Part shown: piece after piece, positions 17,025 through 27,759 of the stretch
How positions within the stretch are numbered: the first letter of the stretch is position 1
How the letters are laid out: the number at the start of each line of letters is the position of its first letter
Assembly: GCF_027853965.1 (NCBI RefSeq)
Contig: NZ_JAQGLB010000003.1
Location: 620,001-684,000, forward strand
DNA: 64,000 nt
Origin: Saccharopolyspora indica
GTDB taxonomy: Bacteria > Actinomycetota > Actinomycetes > Mycobacteriales > Pseudonocardiaceae
Direction of reading: 5' to 3'
Notes under the pieces: model-generated
The model's input: only the letters and a program-made list of their open reading frames with translations
Told to the model about the DNA's origin: nothing
The model's database searches: none
Position numbers and translations under genes: made by a program

Positions 17025-19377
17025 GGGCGGCCTTGAACCGGGCGCGATCCCGGTCGGTCTCGGCGTTGTCGTGCAGGTCCTCGCCCAGGTCGACGCGGAC
17101 CCGGTGCAGCCGGCCGGTGAAGGCGTTGTCGGCCACCGGGTAGTCGTCGGTGACCGGCGTCGCGCGGTCGACGCCGATGTCGAAGGTCTCGTCGAAGGCG
17201 AAGTAGTACGGGATGGTCTTCGGGACGACGACCTCGCCGACCTGCTCACCGTCGACGTGCAGCGTCACGTCACCGCCCCGGCCGACACCGCCGCCGTGGT
17301 AGGCGAAGTCCACCTGGATCTCGTGGCGCCCGGCGGCCAGCGGTGCGCGGGCCCGCGCGGTGTGCACCTCCAGGCCGAAGTAGTTGTAGGCGTAGCAGAG
17401 GCGCCCCTCGCGGAAGTACACCGACCAGCCGCCGAAACGGCCGCCCTGGGCGATGATCACGCCCGCCGCCGCGCCGTCGGTCTCGACCGAGGCGGTCACC
17501 CGGTGCGAGCGGTTCTTGACGTTCGGCGCGGTCTCCTCCGTCAGCCGCTTGGCACCGGCGTGGAAGGTGATCGACCGGCGCTCGCCCATGAGGTCGAGCC
17601 GCCCGGCCTCCTTCGGGTTCTCCCGCTCGGTCATCCGGTCGTCGAGCGGGAACACGCCGTGCCTGCCCGCCTCGACCAGGAACAGCTGCTTGAGCTCGTT
17701 GAGCTTGCCCGGGTGCTCGGCGGCGATGTCGCGCGCCTGCGTCCAGTCGACCGAGGTGTCGTAGAGCTCCCACTGGTCGTCGTCGAAGTAGCGGCGCTGC
17801 TCGCCCTGGACCATCTCCCACGGCGTGCCGTGGCGGGTCACCGCCATCCAGCCGTCGTGGTAGATGCCGCGGTTGCCGACCATCTCGAAGTACTGCAGCC
17901 GGTGCCGGTCCGGGGCGTCGGCGGCGTTGAAGCTGTAGAGCATGCTGGTGCCCTCGATCGGCTTCTGCGCGATCCCGTCCACCTCGACCGGGTGCGGGAT
18001 GCCCGCTGCCTCCAGCACCGTGGGCACCACGTCGATCACGTGGTGGAACTGGTGGCGCACCCCGCCCCGCTCGGCGATCCCGCGGGGCCAGTGCACGATC
18101 ATCCCGTCCCGGGTGCCCCCGAAGTGCGAGGCGACCTGCTTGGTCCACTGGTAGGGCGTGTTCATCGCCAGCGCCCAGCCGACCGGGTAGTGGGCGTGGG
18201 TCGTCGCGTCGCCGAGCGCCTCGGCGTTGTCGAGGATGAACTCGGCGCTGTCCGGGATGCCACTGGCGAAGCGGTGCTCGTTGAGCGTGCCGCCGAGCCC
18301 GCCCTCGGCGGAGGCGCCGTTGTCGCCGAGGATGTAGATGAACAGCGTGTCGTCCAGCGCGTCGAGCTCCTCCAGCGCGTCGACGAGCCGTCCCACCTGG
18401 TCGTCGGTGTGCTCGGCGAAGCCCGCGTAGAGCTCCATCAGCGAGGCCGCCGCCCGCTGCTCGGTCGCCGACAGCTCGTCCCAGTGCGGCACGCCTCGCG
18501 CCCACGGCGCCAGCTCGGCGTCCTCGGGCACCACGCCGAGCTCCTGCTGCCGCCGCAGCGTGATCTCCCGCTGCCGGTCCCAGCCGTGGTCGAACGCGCC
18601 CCGGTACTTGTCGCGGTACTCGCGGGGCACGTGGTAGGGCGCGTGGGTGGCGCCGAAGGGCAGGTAGGCGAAGAACGGGTGGTCCGGTTTCAGGGATCGC
18701 TGGTCGCGCACCCAGTCGATCGCGTGCTCGACGAGGTCCTCGGACAGGTGGTAGCCGTCCTCCGGCCTGCGCGCGGGCTCCAGCGGGGTCGTCCCGTCGA
18801 ACAGCAGCGGGTACCAGTGGTTCATCTCCGCGCACAGGAACCCGTAGAACTTCTCGAAGCCCTCCCCGGTCGGCCACCGGTCGAACGGTCCCGCGGCGCT
18901 GACGTCGCGAGCCGGGGTCTGGTGCCACTTGCCGAAAGCGGCGGTGTTGTAACCGTTTCCGCGCAGCACCTGCGCCAGCGTCGCGGCGCTGCGCGGGCGG
19001 ATGCCGGTGTAGCCGGGTGCGGCGCTGGCCATCTCGGTGGTCACGCCCATGCCCACCGAGTGGTGGTTGCGGCCGGTCAGCAGCGCCTGCCGGGTCGGCG
19101 AGCAGATCGCGGTGACGTGGAAGCGGCTGTAGCGCAGACCGCCGTCGGCGAGCCGTTCGGCGGTCGGCATCCGGCACGGACCGCCGAACGCGCTGGGCGC
19201 GCCGAAGCCCATGTCGTCGATGAGCACGACCACCACGTTCGGCGCTCCCTGCGGGGCTCGCACGGGTTGCACGGGTTCGAACGGGGGCCGCTGGTCACGC
19301 GCGTCCAGCGCGGTGGTCGGCATCCCGGCCTCGTCCGGGATCGGCAGTCGCTCGCGGGAACGGGCGGCGTCGCTCAT
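17017..19377 (-). CDS. Type I (Cys-type) arylsulfatase
   Basis: 786 aa from ATG 19377, preceded by GGAGGTGTGG. Metal ligands Asp54-Asp55 (VVVLIDDMGFG), the formylglycine site Cys92 in AICSPTRQALLTGR, and IYILGDNGASAEGG (second half of the metal site) define an alkaline-phosphatase-fold sulfatase. The C-terminal third (about residues 560-786) is a beta-sandwich with RHEIQVDFAYHGG and DVTLHVDGEQVGEV. It hydrolyses sulfate esters. No signal peptide is visible, so it is probably cytoplasmic. The Cys makes it dependent on the FGE encoded by the overlapping next gene. Substrate unknown; a role in sulfur scavenging is inferred. Confidence 0.94.
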   Translation of the reverse strand: MSDAARSRERLPIPDEAGMPTTALDARDQRPPFEPVQPVRAPQGAPNVVVVLIDDMGFGAPSAFGGPCRMPTAERLADGGLRYSRFHVTAICSPTRQALLTGRNHHSVGMGVTTEMASAAPGYTGIRPRSAATLAQVLRGNGYNTAAFGKWHQTPARDVSAAGPFDRWPTGEGFEKFYGFLCAEMNHWYPLLFDGTTPLEPARRPEDGYHLSEDLVEHAIDWVRDQRSLKPDHPFFAYLPFGATHAPYHVPREYRDKYRGAFDHGWDRQREITLRRQQELGVVPEDAELAPWARGVPHWDELSATEQRAAASLMELYAGFAEHTDDQVGRLVDALEELDALDDTLFIYILGDNGASAEGGLGGTLNEHRFASGIPDSAEFILDNAEALGDATTHAHYPVGWALAMNTPYQWTKQVASHFGGTRDGMIVHWPRGIAERGGVRHQFHHVIDVVPTVLEAAGIPHPVEVDGIAQKPIEGTSMLYSFNAADAPDRHRLQYFEMVGNRGIYHDGWMAVTRHGTPWEMVQGEQRRYFDDDQWELYDTSVDWTQARDIAAEHPGKLNELKQLFLVEAGRHGVFPLDDRMTERENPKEAGRLDLMGERRSITFHAGAKRLTEETAPNVKNRSHRVTASVETDGAAAGVIIAQGGRFGGWSVYFREGRLCYAYNYFGLEVHTARARAPLAAGRHEIQVDFAYHGGGVGRGGDVTLHVDGEQVGEVVVPKTIPYYFAFDETFDIGVDRATPVTDDYPVADNAFTGRLHRVRVDLGEDLHDNAETDRDRARFKAAHD

Positions 19378-19467
19378 CCACACCTCCAGGCGCATCCACC
19401 GATGATCTTCCACATCCGCGGCGGATCCACCAAGACGACGGGCTTCCCGGTCTCACCGGGTGGGACG

Positions 19468-20058
19468 TCAGGACTCGCCCAGGACCAGTCGCAGGATCTC
19501 CTCGAACCGCTCGGTGGTCGGCGGCCGGTCCCGGAGCAGGCTCTGCAGGAGCGCTCCGTCCATGAGCCCGACCAGCACCTCGATGCGGACCGGGTCGTCG
19601 GTGTAGCGGCGGCCGAACTCCGCGACGGCGTCCATCCAGCGGTGGGTCGGCGGGCGCAGCCGCGGGTCGCGGGCGGCGCGGAGGTACAGCTCGTACTCGG
19701 CGAGCAGGTGCGCCGAGCGGGCGACGACCTCGGTCATCAGCTCGGCCAGCGCGCGCAGGCTGTCGGCGCCGCCGTCGGCCCGCTCCGCGAGCACGCGCAT
19801 CCGCTCGGCGTCCTCGTCCATGCAGCGGGTGAGCGCCTCGGTGAGCAGGTCTTCGATGCCGTTGAAGTAGTAGGCCGCCGCGGTCGCGGGCAGCCCCGCC
19901 TCGCGGGAGACCGTCCGGTGGCTGACGCCCGCCACGCCGTCGCGGGCCACGACGCGCAGGGTCGCCTCGATCAGCTCCTGCTTGCGCCGCTCGCCCTTGA
20001 TCCGGCGGCCGTCGGTGGTCGGCTCGCTCAGCGTGCCACCTCCCCAGTGCATGTCCAC
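19468..20058 (-). CDS. TetR-family repressor
   Basis: 196 aa. The helix-turn-helix is at about residues 25-70 (RKQELIEATLRVVARDGVAGVSHRTVSREAGLPATAAAYYFNGIEDLL), followed by a ligand-binding helical domain. It lies 54 bp after the MFS gene (20113-21306) on the same strand and is probably co-transcribed. The AT-rich palindrome at 21385-21408, upstream of that MFS gene, is its likely operator. Confidence 0.92.
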   Translation of the reverse strand: MDMHWGGGTLSEPTTDGRRIKGERRKQELIEATLRVVARDGVAGVSHRTVSREAGLPATAAAYYFNGIEDLLTEALTRCMDEDAERMRVLAERADGGADSLRALAELMTEVVARSAHLLAEYELYLRAARDPRLRPPTHRWMDAVAEFGRRYTDDPVRIEVLVGLMDGALLQSLLRDRPPTTERFEEILRLVLGES

Positions 20059-20112
20059 GCCGCCCGTACTGTACGCAGAAGCGGTGGCCTGCTCGCGCAG
20101 GCCACCGCCGGG

Positions 20113-21306
20113 CTACGCCGCTACCGGCGACTTCCGCCCGAGCAGCGGGAAGGCCAGCAGCGCCACCAGGAAGGTGAGCCCGCCCGCGCTGGTCGCGATG
20201 ACGAATCCGCCCTGGACGCCGAAGGCGTCGATCGCCTGGCCCGCTGCCGCCGCCCCGAGCGCGACGCCGATGTTCAGGCCGGTGATCGCCCAGGTCATCC
20301 CCTCCGTGAGCTTGCCTGCCGGGACGAACTCCTCGACCATGCCCATGACCACGATCATCGTCGGGGCGAAGAAGATCCCGGCGAAGAACACCGTCACCGA
20401 CAGCGCCGGGATTCCGCCCACGACCAGCATCGGCAGCGTGGTCAGCGCGGTGCCCGCGGTGAACACCAGGAGCAGTCGCGGCAGCGGAACGGTCAGCCTG
20501 CGCATCCCGAAGACCAGCCCGGACAGCCCGGAGCCGAGCGCGTAGACCGCGACCACGATCCCCGCGGCGGCGGGCTGCCCCAGGTGCTCGGCGAAGGCCA
20601 CGCTGACCACGTCGACGGTGCCGACGATGACGCCGCCCGCCAGCAGCACGAGCACCAGGAGCTTGACCGCGCCGCCCTCGATCGCCGAGCCGCGGGTGAC
20701 CTCCGCGGCAGGCACCACGACCGGCTCGGTCCGGCGCTGCGCGACGAACAGCAGCACGCCGACGGCCAGCAGCACCGCGGCGACCAGCGGGCCCGCCTCC
20801 GGGAACAGCGCGGTGCACAGCGAGACCGACAGCGCGGGGCCGATGACGAAGGTCAGCTCGTCGACCACCGATTCCAGCGAGAACGCGGTGTGCAGCCGCG
20901 GCGAGTCGCGGTACAGCTCCGACCACCGGGCCCGCACCATCGCCGCCATGCTCGGCATGAACCCGGCCGGCACGGCGAAGGCGAACAGCGTCCAGACCGG
21001 CGCGCCGTAGCGGGCGCAGAGCAGCAGCGCGCCGAGCGAGGCGACGCTGATCCCGGTCACCGGCAGCAGCACCCGGCCCTGTCCGACGCGGTCGACCAGG
21101 CGCGACACCTGCGGGGCGATCAGGGCCGTGGACAGCGTGAACGCCGCCGAGACCGCGCCCGCCAGGCCGTAGTCGCCGCGCATCTGGGCGAGCATCGCGA
21201 TGATGCCGATCCCGGTCATGGGCACGGGTATTCGCGCGACGAGCCCCGCCGCGGCGAAGGCGAGCGAGCCGGGCGCCGAGAACAGCTCGCGGTACGGGTT
21301 AGCCAT
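20113..21306 (-). CDS. MFS transporter, 12-helix efflux type
   Basis: 397 aa from ATG 21306 (the frame is open to 21387, but MANPYRELFS is the natural start). About 12 membrane segments, for example LAFAAAGLVARIPVPMTGIGI, GAVSAAFTLSTALIAPQVSRLVD, GAPVWTLFAFAVPAGFMPSMAAM and VLFFAGIFFAPTMIVVMG-like C-terminal helices. It is a drug:H+ antiporter-like MFS protein of unknown substrate. It is paired with the downstream TetR gene. Confidence 0.88.
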   Translation of the reverse strand: MANPYRELFSAPGSLAFAAAGLVARIPVPMTGIGIIAMLAQMRGDYGLAGAVSAAFTLSTALIAPQVSRLVDRVGQGRVLLPVTGISVASLGALLLCARYGAPVWTLFAFAVPAGFMPSMAAMVRARWSELYRDSPRLHTAFSLESVVDELTFVIGPALSVSLCTALFPEAGPLVAAVLLAVGVLLFVAQRRTEPVVVPAAEVTRGSAIEGGAVKLLVLVLLAGGVIVGTVDVVSVAFAEHLGQPAAAGIVVAVYALGSGLSGLVFGMRRLTVPLPRLLLVFTAGTALTTLPMLVVGGIPALSVTVFFAGIFFAPTMIVVMGMVEEFVPAGKLTEGMTWAITGLNIGVALGAAAAGQAIDAFGVQGGFVIATSAGGLTFLVALLAFPLLGRKSPVAA

Positions 21307-21384
21307 GGTGCGCACCGCTTCCGGCGACGTCCAGCAGCGTGCGAAGCATTCGGGTCTCCCATCAAGAAACTTGAACACTCGTAA

Positions 21385-21408
21385 CAATTGAAACGATCGT
21401 TAGAATTG
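21385..21408. promoter_or_regulatory. Palindromic TetR-type operator
   Basis: A 24-bp near-palindrome: CAATT at 21385-21389, a perfect AACGATCGTT core at 21392-21401, AATTG at 21404-21408, with only two non-symmetric base pairs. It lies 79 bp upstream of the MFS start in a low-GC stretch. It fits the operator of the TetR encoded next to that MFS gene. Confidence 0.7.
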
Positions 21409-21497
21409 ATAGCACGAGCCGGCGCGCGGATCCACCCCGGAATCCGCGCGCGAGACGAGGGAGCGACGAGTGCGACCTTGACCACAGGCAGGTTCGA

Positions 21498-21530
21498 TGC
21501 ACTCTGCAACTAAGAGTGCAATAATGCACT
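21498..21530. promoter_or_regulatory. TGCACT repeat cluster over the second TetR start
   Basis: TGCACTCT (21498-21505) pairs with AGAGTGCA (21513-21520), and the AGTGCA in that arm also pairs with TGCACT (21525-21530). Three half-sites therefore form two overlapping palindromes directly before the start codon at 21536. Autoregulation by the TetR protein encoded there is the simplest reading. Confidence 0.6.
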
Positions 21531-21535
21531 ATGCA

Positions 21536-23793
<2,258 letters not shown>

Positions 23794-23798
23794 CCGAC

Positions 23799-23833
23799 CC
23801 CGGGACGTGGCCCGCAGCGGGTCACGTCCCGGG
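23799..23833 (+). terminator. Hairpin terminator after the DHA2 exporter gene
   Basis: Perfect 11-bp arms, CCCGGGACGTG (23799-23809) and CACGTCCCGGG (23823-23833), 5 bp after the exporter stop. No T-run follows. Confidence 0.8.
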
Positions 23834-24055
23834 CTGGTCGCCCTCGGGATGGAGGTCGCGCCACGTCACCGAAGCCGGGCGGGAAGTCGTCGTCGAACTC
23901 GCACCCCTCCGAGCAGGATCCCCCTCCGGATACGCCTCACCCCGAGTGGCGTCCTGGTAGGAGAGATAACCGAACCCGTCCCGGACGATCGCGTAGCCGT
24001 CGTGATCGAAGAAACCAGTTTCGGTGTCCCACAGCGGCCGGTCCCGATTTTGGGA
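23822..24055 (-). pseudogene. Possible gene remnant in frame behind the E2 stop codon
   Basis: The minus-strand frame of E2 stays open for 77 codons after its TGA (24056-24058). The first 35 residues look protein-like, with clusters such as WDTETGFFDHDGYAIV and RDGFGYLSYQD. The frame has no ATG, GTG or TTG and ends inside the terminator at 23799-23833. Codon use is less G/C-biased than in the neighbours. It may be a decayed C-terminal fragment of a gene or chance coding; TGA read-through is not supported. I do not recognise the family. Confidence 0.25.
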
Positions 24056-25291
24056 TCAGATCAGGATTTGCAAAGGGTTTTCGACGGTTCTGGTGAAGGC
24101 GTCGAGCCACTTCGCCGCCAGGGCGCCGTCCGCCGCGCGGTGGTCGACCGACAGGACCACGTCGATCACCTTGGCGGGCACGACGCTTCCGCCGCGGACC
24201 ACCGGTTCGTCCTGGATCGCTCCGATCGCCAGGATCGCCGCTTGCGGCGGGTTGATGATGGCGTCGAACTCCGCCACGCCGAACATGCCCAGGTTGGAGA
24301 TCGTGATCGAGCCGCCCCGCAGGTCCTCGGGGCGCAGACCGCCGTTCCTGGCCTTGTCGGCGCATTCGCGCACCTGCCCGGAGATCGCCGAGATCGACAA
24401 GTCCTCGACACCGCGCAGCACCGGTGTCACGAGGCCGCCGTCGGTTGCGACCGCCACCGAGATGTCGACGTGGTGGAACCGGCGCACGGCTTCGGGAAGC
24501 CACACCGCGTTCATCTCCGGGACCGCCACGTGGGCCTTGGCGACCGCCTTGATCAGCAGGTCGGTGACCGAAACCCGCACGGGGCCGGTCGAATTGACCT
24601 GCTCGCGCAGCGCCAGCAGCGCTTCGACCTGGAGACGTGCCCGCAAGTAGAAGTGCGGCGTCGTCTGCTTGCTCTCGGTGAGCCGGGTCGCGATCGCCTT
24701 GCGCATCCGGCTGTGCGGGATGTCCTCGTACGCGCCGGAAGTCGTTGCCGGCCGCGGATCCTGCGGTGCGGGGCCCGGTTCCCGGCGGGCGGCGATGGCC
24801 GCTTCGACGTCGCGGCGCACGATCCGGCCGCCCGGGCCGGTGCCGGTCAGCTCGGCCAGGTCCAGCCCGGCGTCCTGGGCCTGCCGCCGAGCCAGCGGGC
24901 TGGCGAAGATCCGCCCGCCGCGGTCCTCGAGGGACTCGACCGGAGCCGCGGGTTCCGGAACCTCCCGCCGCACCACCGGTTTCGCCTCACCGGGCTGCGC
25001 GACCGCGACACCCAGTTCGGCCAGCAGCGCGTCGACGTCCCCGACGCGTTCGCCGTCGGCGCCCAGCACCGCGACCGGCTCTCCGACCGAGACCTCGACG
25101 CCCGGTTCGCACAGGGTTTTCAGCAGCACGCCGGCGGCGTCGGCGCTGACCTCGACCTCTGCCTTGTCGGTCTCGATCGAGACGAGCGGGTCACCGGCGG
25201 CGAACGCGGCGCCTTCGGCGAGCAGCCAGGTCGACAGCACCACCTCGGTGGTGTCGGCGGCCACCTCGGGCACGCGGAGAAGCTCTGCCAT
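24056..25291 (-). CDS. 2-oxoacid dehydrogenase E2 (dihydrolipoamide acyltransferase)
   Basis: 411 aa with the full E2 layout. The N-terminal lipoyl domain has lipoyl Lys43 in SIETDKAEVEV. A peripheral-subunit-binding domain follows at about 130-170 (FASPLARRQAQDAGLDLAEL, GRIVRRDVEAAI). The catalytic domain has the active-site pair His384/Asp388 in VDHRAADGALAA (the usual HRxxDG) and a normal end, NPLQILI. It moves the acyl group from E1 to CoA. It lies 20 bp after the fused E1 gene in one operon. No E3 (lipoamide dehydrogenase) gene is nearby, so it must share one from elsewhere. Confidence 0.94.
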   Translation of the reverse strand: MAELLRVPEVAADTTEVVLSTWLLAEGAAFAAGDPLVSIETDKAEVEVSADAAGVLLKTLCEPGVEVSVGEPVAVLGADGERVGDVDALLAELGVAVAQPGEAKPVVRREVPEPAAPVESLEDRGGRIFASPLARRQAQDAGLDLAELTGTGPGGRIVRRDVEAAIAARREPGPAPQDPRPATTSGAYEDIPHSRMRKAIATRLTESKQTTPHFYLRARLQVEALLALREQVNSTGPVRVSVTDLLIKAVAKAHVAVPEMNAVWLPEAVRRFHHVDISVAVATDGGLVTPVLRGVEDLSISAISGQVRECADKARNGGLRPEDLRGGSITISNLGMFGVAEFDAIINPPQAAILAIGAIQDEPVVRGGSVVPAKVIDVVLSVDHRAADGALAAKWLDAFTRTVENPLQILI

Positions 25292-25311
25292 GATGTACCT
25301 CCTGAATCGGC

Positions 25312-27492
25312 TCAGCGGCCGGTGGCGTTCTGGAGACCGTCGACGACCTCAGCGGTCCGCGCGATGGCAGCGCGTTCGAGGACCTTGCTGATGCTCGGCG
25401 AGGCTTCCGCGCCGGTGACGCGCTGCACCGGCTGGTCGAGCCAGTCGAAGAAGCGGCGTTGGATCTCGTCGGCCAGCCACGAGCCGTAGGAGGTGCCGAT
25501 CGGCCCCTGCTCGGCGATGAGCACGTTGTTGGTCTTGCGGATGCTGGCGCCGATGGTGTCCCAGTCGATGCTGGCCCGGTCCAGCCAGCGCAGGTCGATG
25601 ACCTCCGCGTCGACCTCGCCCAGCTGCTCGACGGCTTCCAGCGCGTAGCCGGTCATCGCCAGGTAGGACAGCACGGTGATGTCCCGGCCGGTGCGGCGGA
25701 CCGCGGCCTTGCCGACCGGCAGGCAGTAGTCGAAGTCGTCGACCGGGGCCTCGCCGACCGTGCCGTACAGGTCGACGTGCTCGATCACCACCACCGGGTC
25801 CTTGCAGCGCAGCGCGCTGTTCATCAGGCCCACGTAGTCGAACGGGGTGGACGGGGCCACGATGCGCCAGCCGGGGGCGGTGGCGAAGATCCCGGCCGGA
25901 TCCATCGAGTGCTGCGAACCGTAGCCGGTGCCCATGGCGACCTTGCTGCGCAGCACCAGCGGGACGTCGCTGTCGCCGCCGAACATGTGCCGGGCCTTGC
26001 CGATCTGGTTGAAGATCTGGTCGGCCGCCACCCACATGAAGTCGGCGTACATCAGCTCCACCACCGGCACGTAGCGCCCGTCCAGGGCGATGCCGCCCGC
26101 CAGGCCGGTGAAGGCGTTCTCGCTGATCGGGGTGCCGAGCACGCGGTCGGGGTGGGCTTCGGCCAGGCCGCGGGTGGCACCGTTGGTGCCGCCCTTGAGG
26201 CGGTGCACGTCCTCGCCGAGCACCACCACCGACGGGTCGGCGTCCATCCGGCGGCGCATCACCTCCGCGACCACGTCGATGAACTTGCGCTGGGCGGTGG
26301 CGCCGGTGAAGGTGTCGCGGTCGGCGGTGCGGGCGCCGGTGAACTCGCCGAGGTCGCCGCGCACCCCGACGTCGCGGAACGCCGGGTCGGGCCACTCCTC
26401 CGGTTTGATTCGCCGCTGGCCGGGCTTGCCGTCCGGGTCGGATTCGAGGATCTCGTCGCCGATGTCGGCCATCAGCCGCTTGGCCCGCTCGGTGCAGGCT
26501 TCGACGTCCTGCGAGCTGAGGATGCGCCGCGCGACCAACTGCTCGGCGAGCCGGGCCAGCGGGTCGCGCTCCCGCCACTCCTGCTCCTCGGCCTTGCTGC
26601 GGTAGCCGAACGCGCTGCCCGGGAACGGTCCGTTCTGGTGGAAGTAGCGGTAGACCTCGGCTTCGACGATGGTGGGGCCGGCACCGGCGCGCATGTGCGC
26701 CACGGCTTCGGTCATGGCCAGGTGCACGGCCAGCGGATCCATGCCGTCGACCCGCCAGCTGGGGACGTTGAAGCCGAGGCCGCGCGCCGACAGCCGGGGC
26801 TCGGCGGTCACCTCGTCGACGTGGGTGGACACCGCGTACCGGTTGTTCTCGATGAAGAAGCACACCGGCAGCCGCCACGCGGCGGCGAGGTTCAGCGTCT
26901 CCAGCACCGATCCGATGTTGACCGCGCCGTCGCCGAAGTAGGTCACCGACACCGCGTCGGTGCCTGCTTGCTTGGCCGACCACGCGAACCCGGCGGCCTG
27001 CGGGACACCGCCGCCGACGATGGCGTTGGTGCCCATCGCCCCGGCTTCCTTCCACTGCAGGTGCATGGAGCCACCGCGGCCGCGGCAGAAACCGCGGGAC
27101 AGCCCGCAGATCTCGGCCAAGCTGCGGGACAGGACCTCGCGGACCGCCGGAGCGACGGGCCGCTGCGGATCGATGCCGTCCGGGGCGACGTGGCCGAGGG
27201 CCTTGGCGAGGAACTGGTGGTGGCCGCGGTGCGAGCCGTTGACGAAGTCCTGGCTGGTCAGCGGCAGGATCGAACCGACGGCCCCGCCCTCCTGCCCGAT
27301 GCTGGAGTGCGCCGGGCCGTGGATCAGGCCCTGCCCGGCGAGTTCGAGGACGCGCTCCTCGAAGGTCCGGATCAGCAGGGTCTGGGCGAACATCGACCGC
27401 AGCAGCTGCGGGTCGGCGGCCTGCCAGTCCGCCTTGGTGGTGGTCACCTCGATCCACGGTGACGACGCGGTCAGCTTGCGGTGTGTGGGCAT
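25312..27492 (-). CDS. 2-oxoacid dehydrogenase E1, fused alpha and beta subunits
   Basis: 726 aa from ATG 27492. Residues about 20-370 are an E1-alpha domain with the thiamine diphosphate motif GDG (187-189) to NN (216-217). Residues about 390-715 are an E1-beta domain (VVVLGEDVHRLKGGTNG, VVELMYADFMWVAADQIFNQ, GSQHSMDPAGIFATAPGWRI, VIAEQGPIGTSYG). It decarboxylates a 2-oxoacid and loads the acyl group on E2. The fused form resembles acetoin- or branched-chain-type enzymes, and the substrate is uncertain. An open frame extends upstream to 28275 but crosses the promoter region, so ATG 27492 is used. Expression probably depends on the ATTGGATCCAAT sites upstream. Confidence 0.92.
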   Translation of the reverse strand: MPTHRKLTASSPWIEVTTTKADWQAADPQLLRSMFAQTLLIRTFEERVLELAGQGLIHGPAHSSIGQEGGAVGSILPLTSQDFVNGSHRGHHQFLAKALGHVAPDGIDPQRPVAPAVREVLSRSLAEICGLSRGFCRGRGGSMHLQWKEAGAMGTNAIVGGGVPQAAGFAWSAKQAGTDAVSVTYFGDGAVNIGSVLETLNLAAAWRLPVCFFIENNRYAVSTHVDEVTAEPRLSARGLGFNVPSWRVDGMDPLAVHLAMTEAVAHMRAGAGPTIVEAEVYRYFHQNGPFPGSAFGYRSKAEEQEWRERDPLARLAEQLVARRILSSQDVEACTERAKRLMADIGDEILESDPDGKPGQRRIKPEEWPDPAFRDVGVRGDLGEFTGARTADRDTFTGATAQRKFIDVVAEVMRRRMDADPSVVVLGEDVHRLKGGTNGATRGLAEAHPDRVLGTPISENAFTGLAGGIALDGRYVPVVELMYADFMWVAADQIFNQIGKARHMFGGDSDVPLVLRSKVAMGTGYGSQHSMDPAGIFATAPGWRIVAPSTPFDYVGLMNSALRCKDPVVVIEHVDLYGTVGEAPVDDFDYCLPVGKAAVRRTGRDITVLSYLAMTGYALEAVEQLGEVDAEVIDLRWLDRASIDWDTIGASIRKTNNVLIAEQGPIGTSYGSWLADEIQRRFFDWLDQPVQRVTGAEASPSISKVLERAAIARTAEVVDGLQNATGR

Positions 27493-27584
27493 GGTGCTCT
27501 CCTGCTGCGCCCCGGCTCGGCCGGGTGTCCTCCAGGGGGTGGGTGCGCCGGCCGCAGCCGTGGAAGCCGGCGCGGCGGGCGGAA

Positions 27585-27727
27585 GATGGATCCAACAGTG
27601 GCATCGATTGGATCCATTTTCAAGTTCACGCCCACCTGAAACTTCGCAGAATTGGCCGCAGGGCACGTATTGACACGCCGCTGGCGCTATCTCAGACTTG
27701 TCGCAACTTCGCCATTGGATCCAATGG
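27585..27727. promoter_or_regulatory. Divergent promoters with three ATTGGATCCAAT-type operators
   Basis: Sites: 27585-27596 (9 of 12 bases), 27607-27618 (11 of 12) and 27714-27725 (12 of 12, inside a perfect 16-bp palindrome CCATTGGATCCAATGG at 27712-27727). For the minus-strand E1 gene, TTGAAA (27618-27623 on that strand) and CACTGT (27595-27600) are 17 bp apart, with site 2 in the spacer and site 1 on the -10. For the plus strand, TTGACA (27670-27675) is 17 bp from CAGACT (27693-27698), with the perfect site just past the start of transcription. All three positions suit repression. Confidence 0.75.
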
Positions 27728-27759
27728 TGATCGCTCCAGCGGTGGAGGTGATCAGCGCG

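Noticed and set aside
19261..19285. GGGTTCGAAC resembling a tRNA T-arm
   Set aside because: It lies inside the sulfatase coding sequence and has no cloverleaf.
16933..21384. Open frame of almost 1500 codons opposite the FGE, sulfatase, TetR and MFS genes
   Set aside because: The same effect: the C-terminal third is Gln/Arg/His-rich noise, and four well-supported genes lie on the other strand.
24056..24058. TGA read-through or selenocysteine at the E2 stop
   Set aside because: E2 ends with the normal NPLQILI, no SECIS-like hairpin follows, and the extension ends in a terminator.
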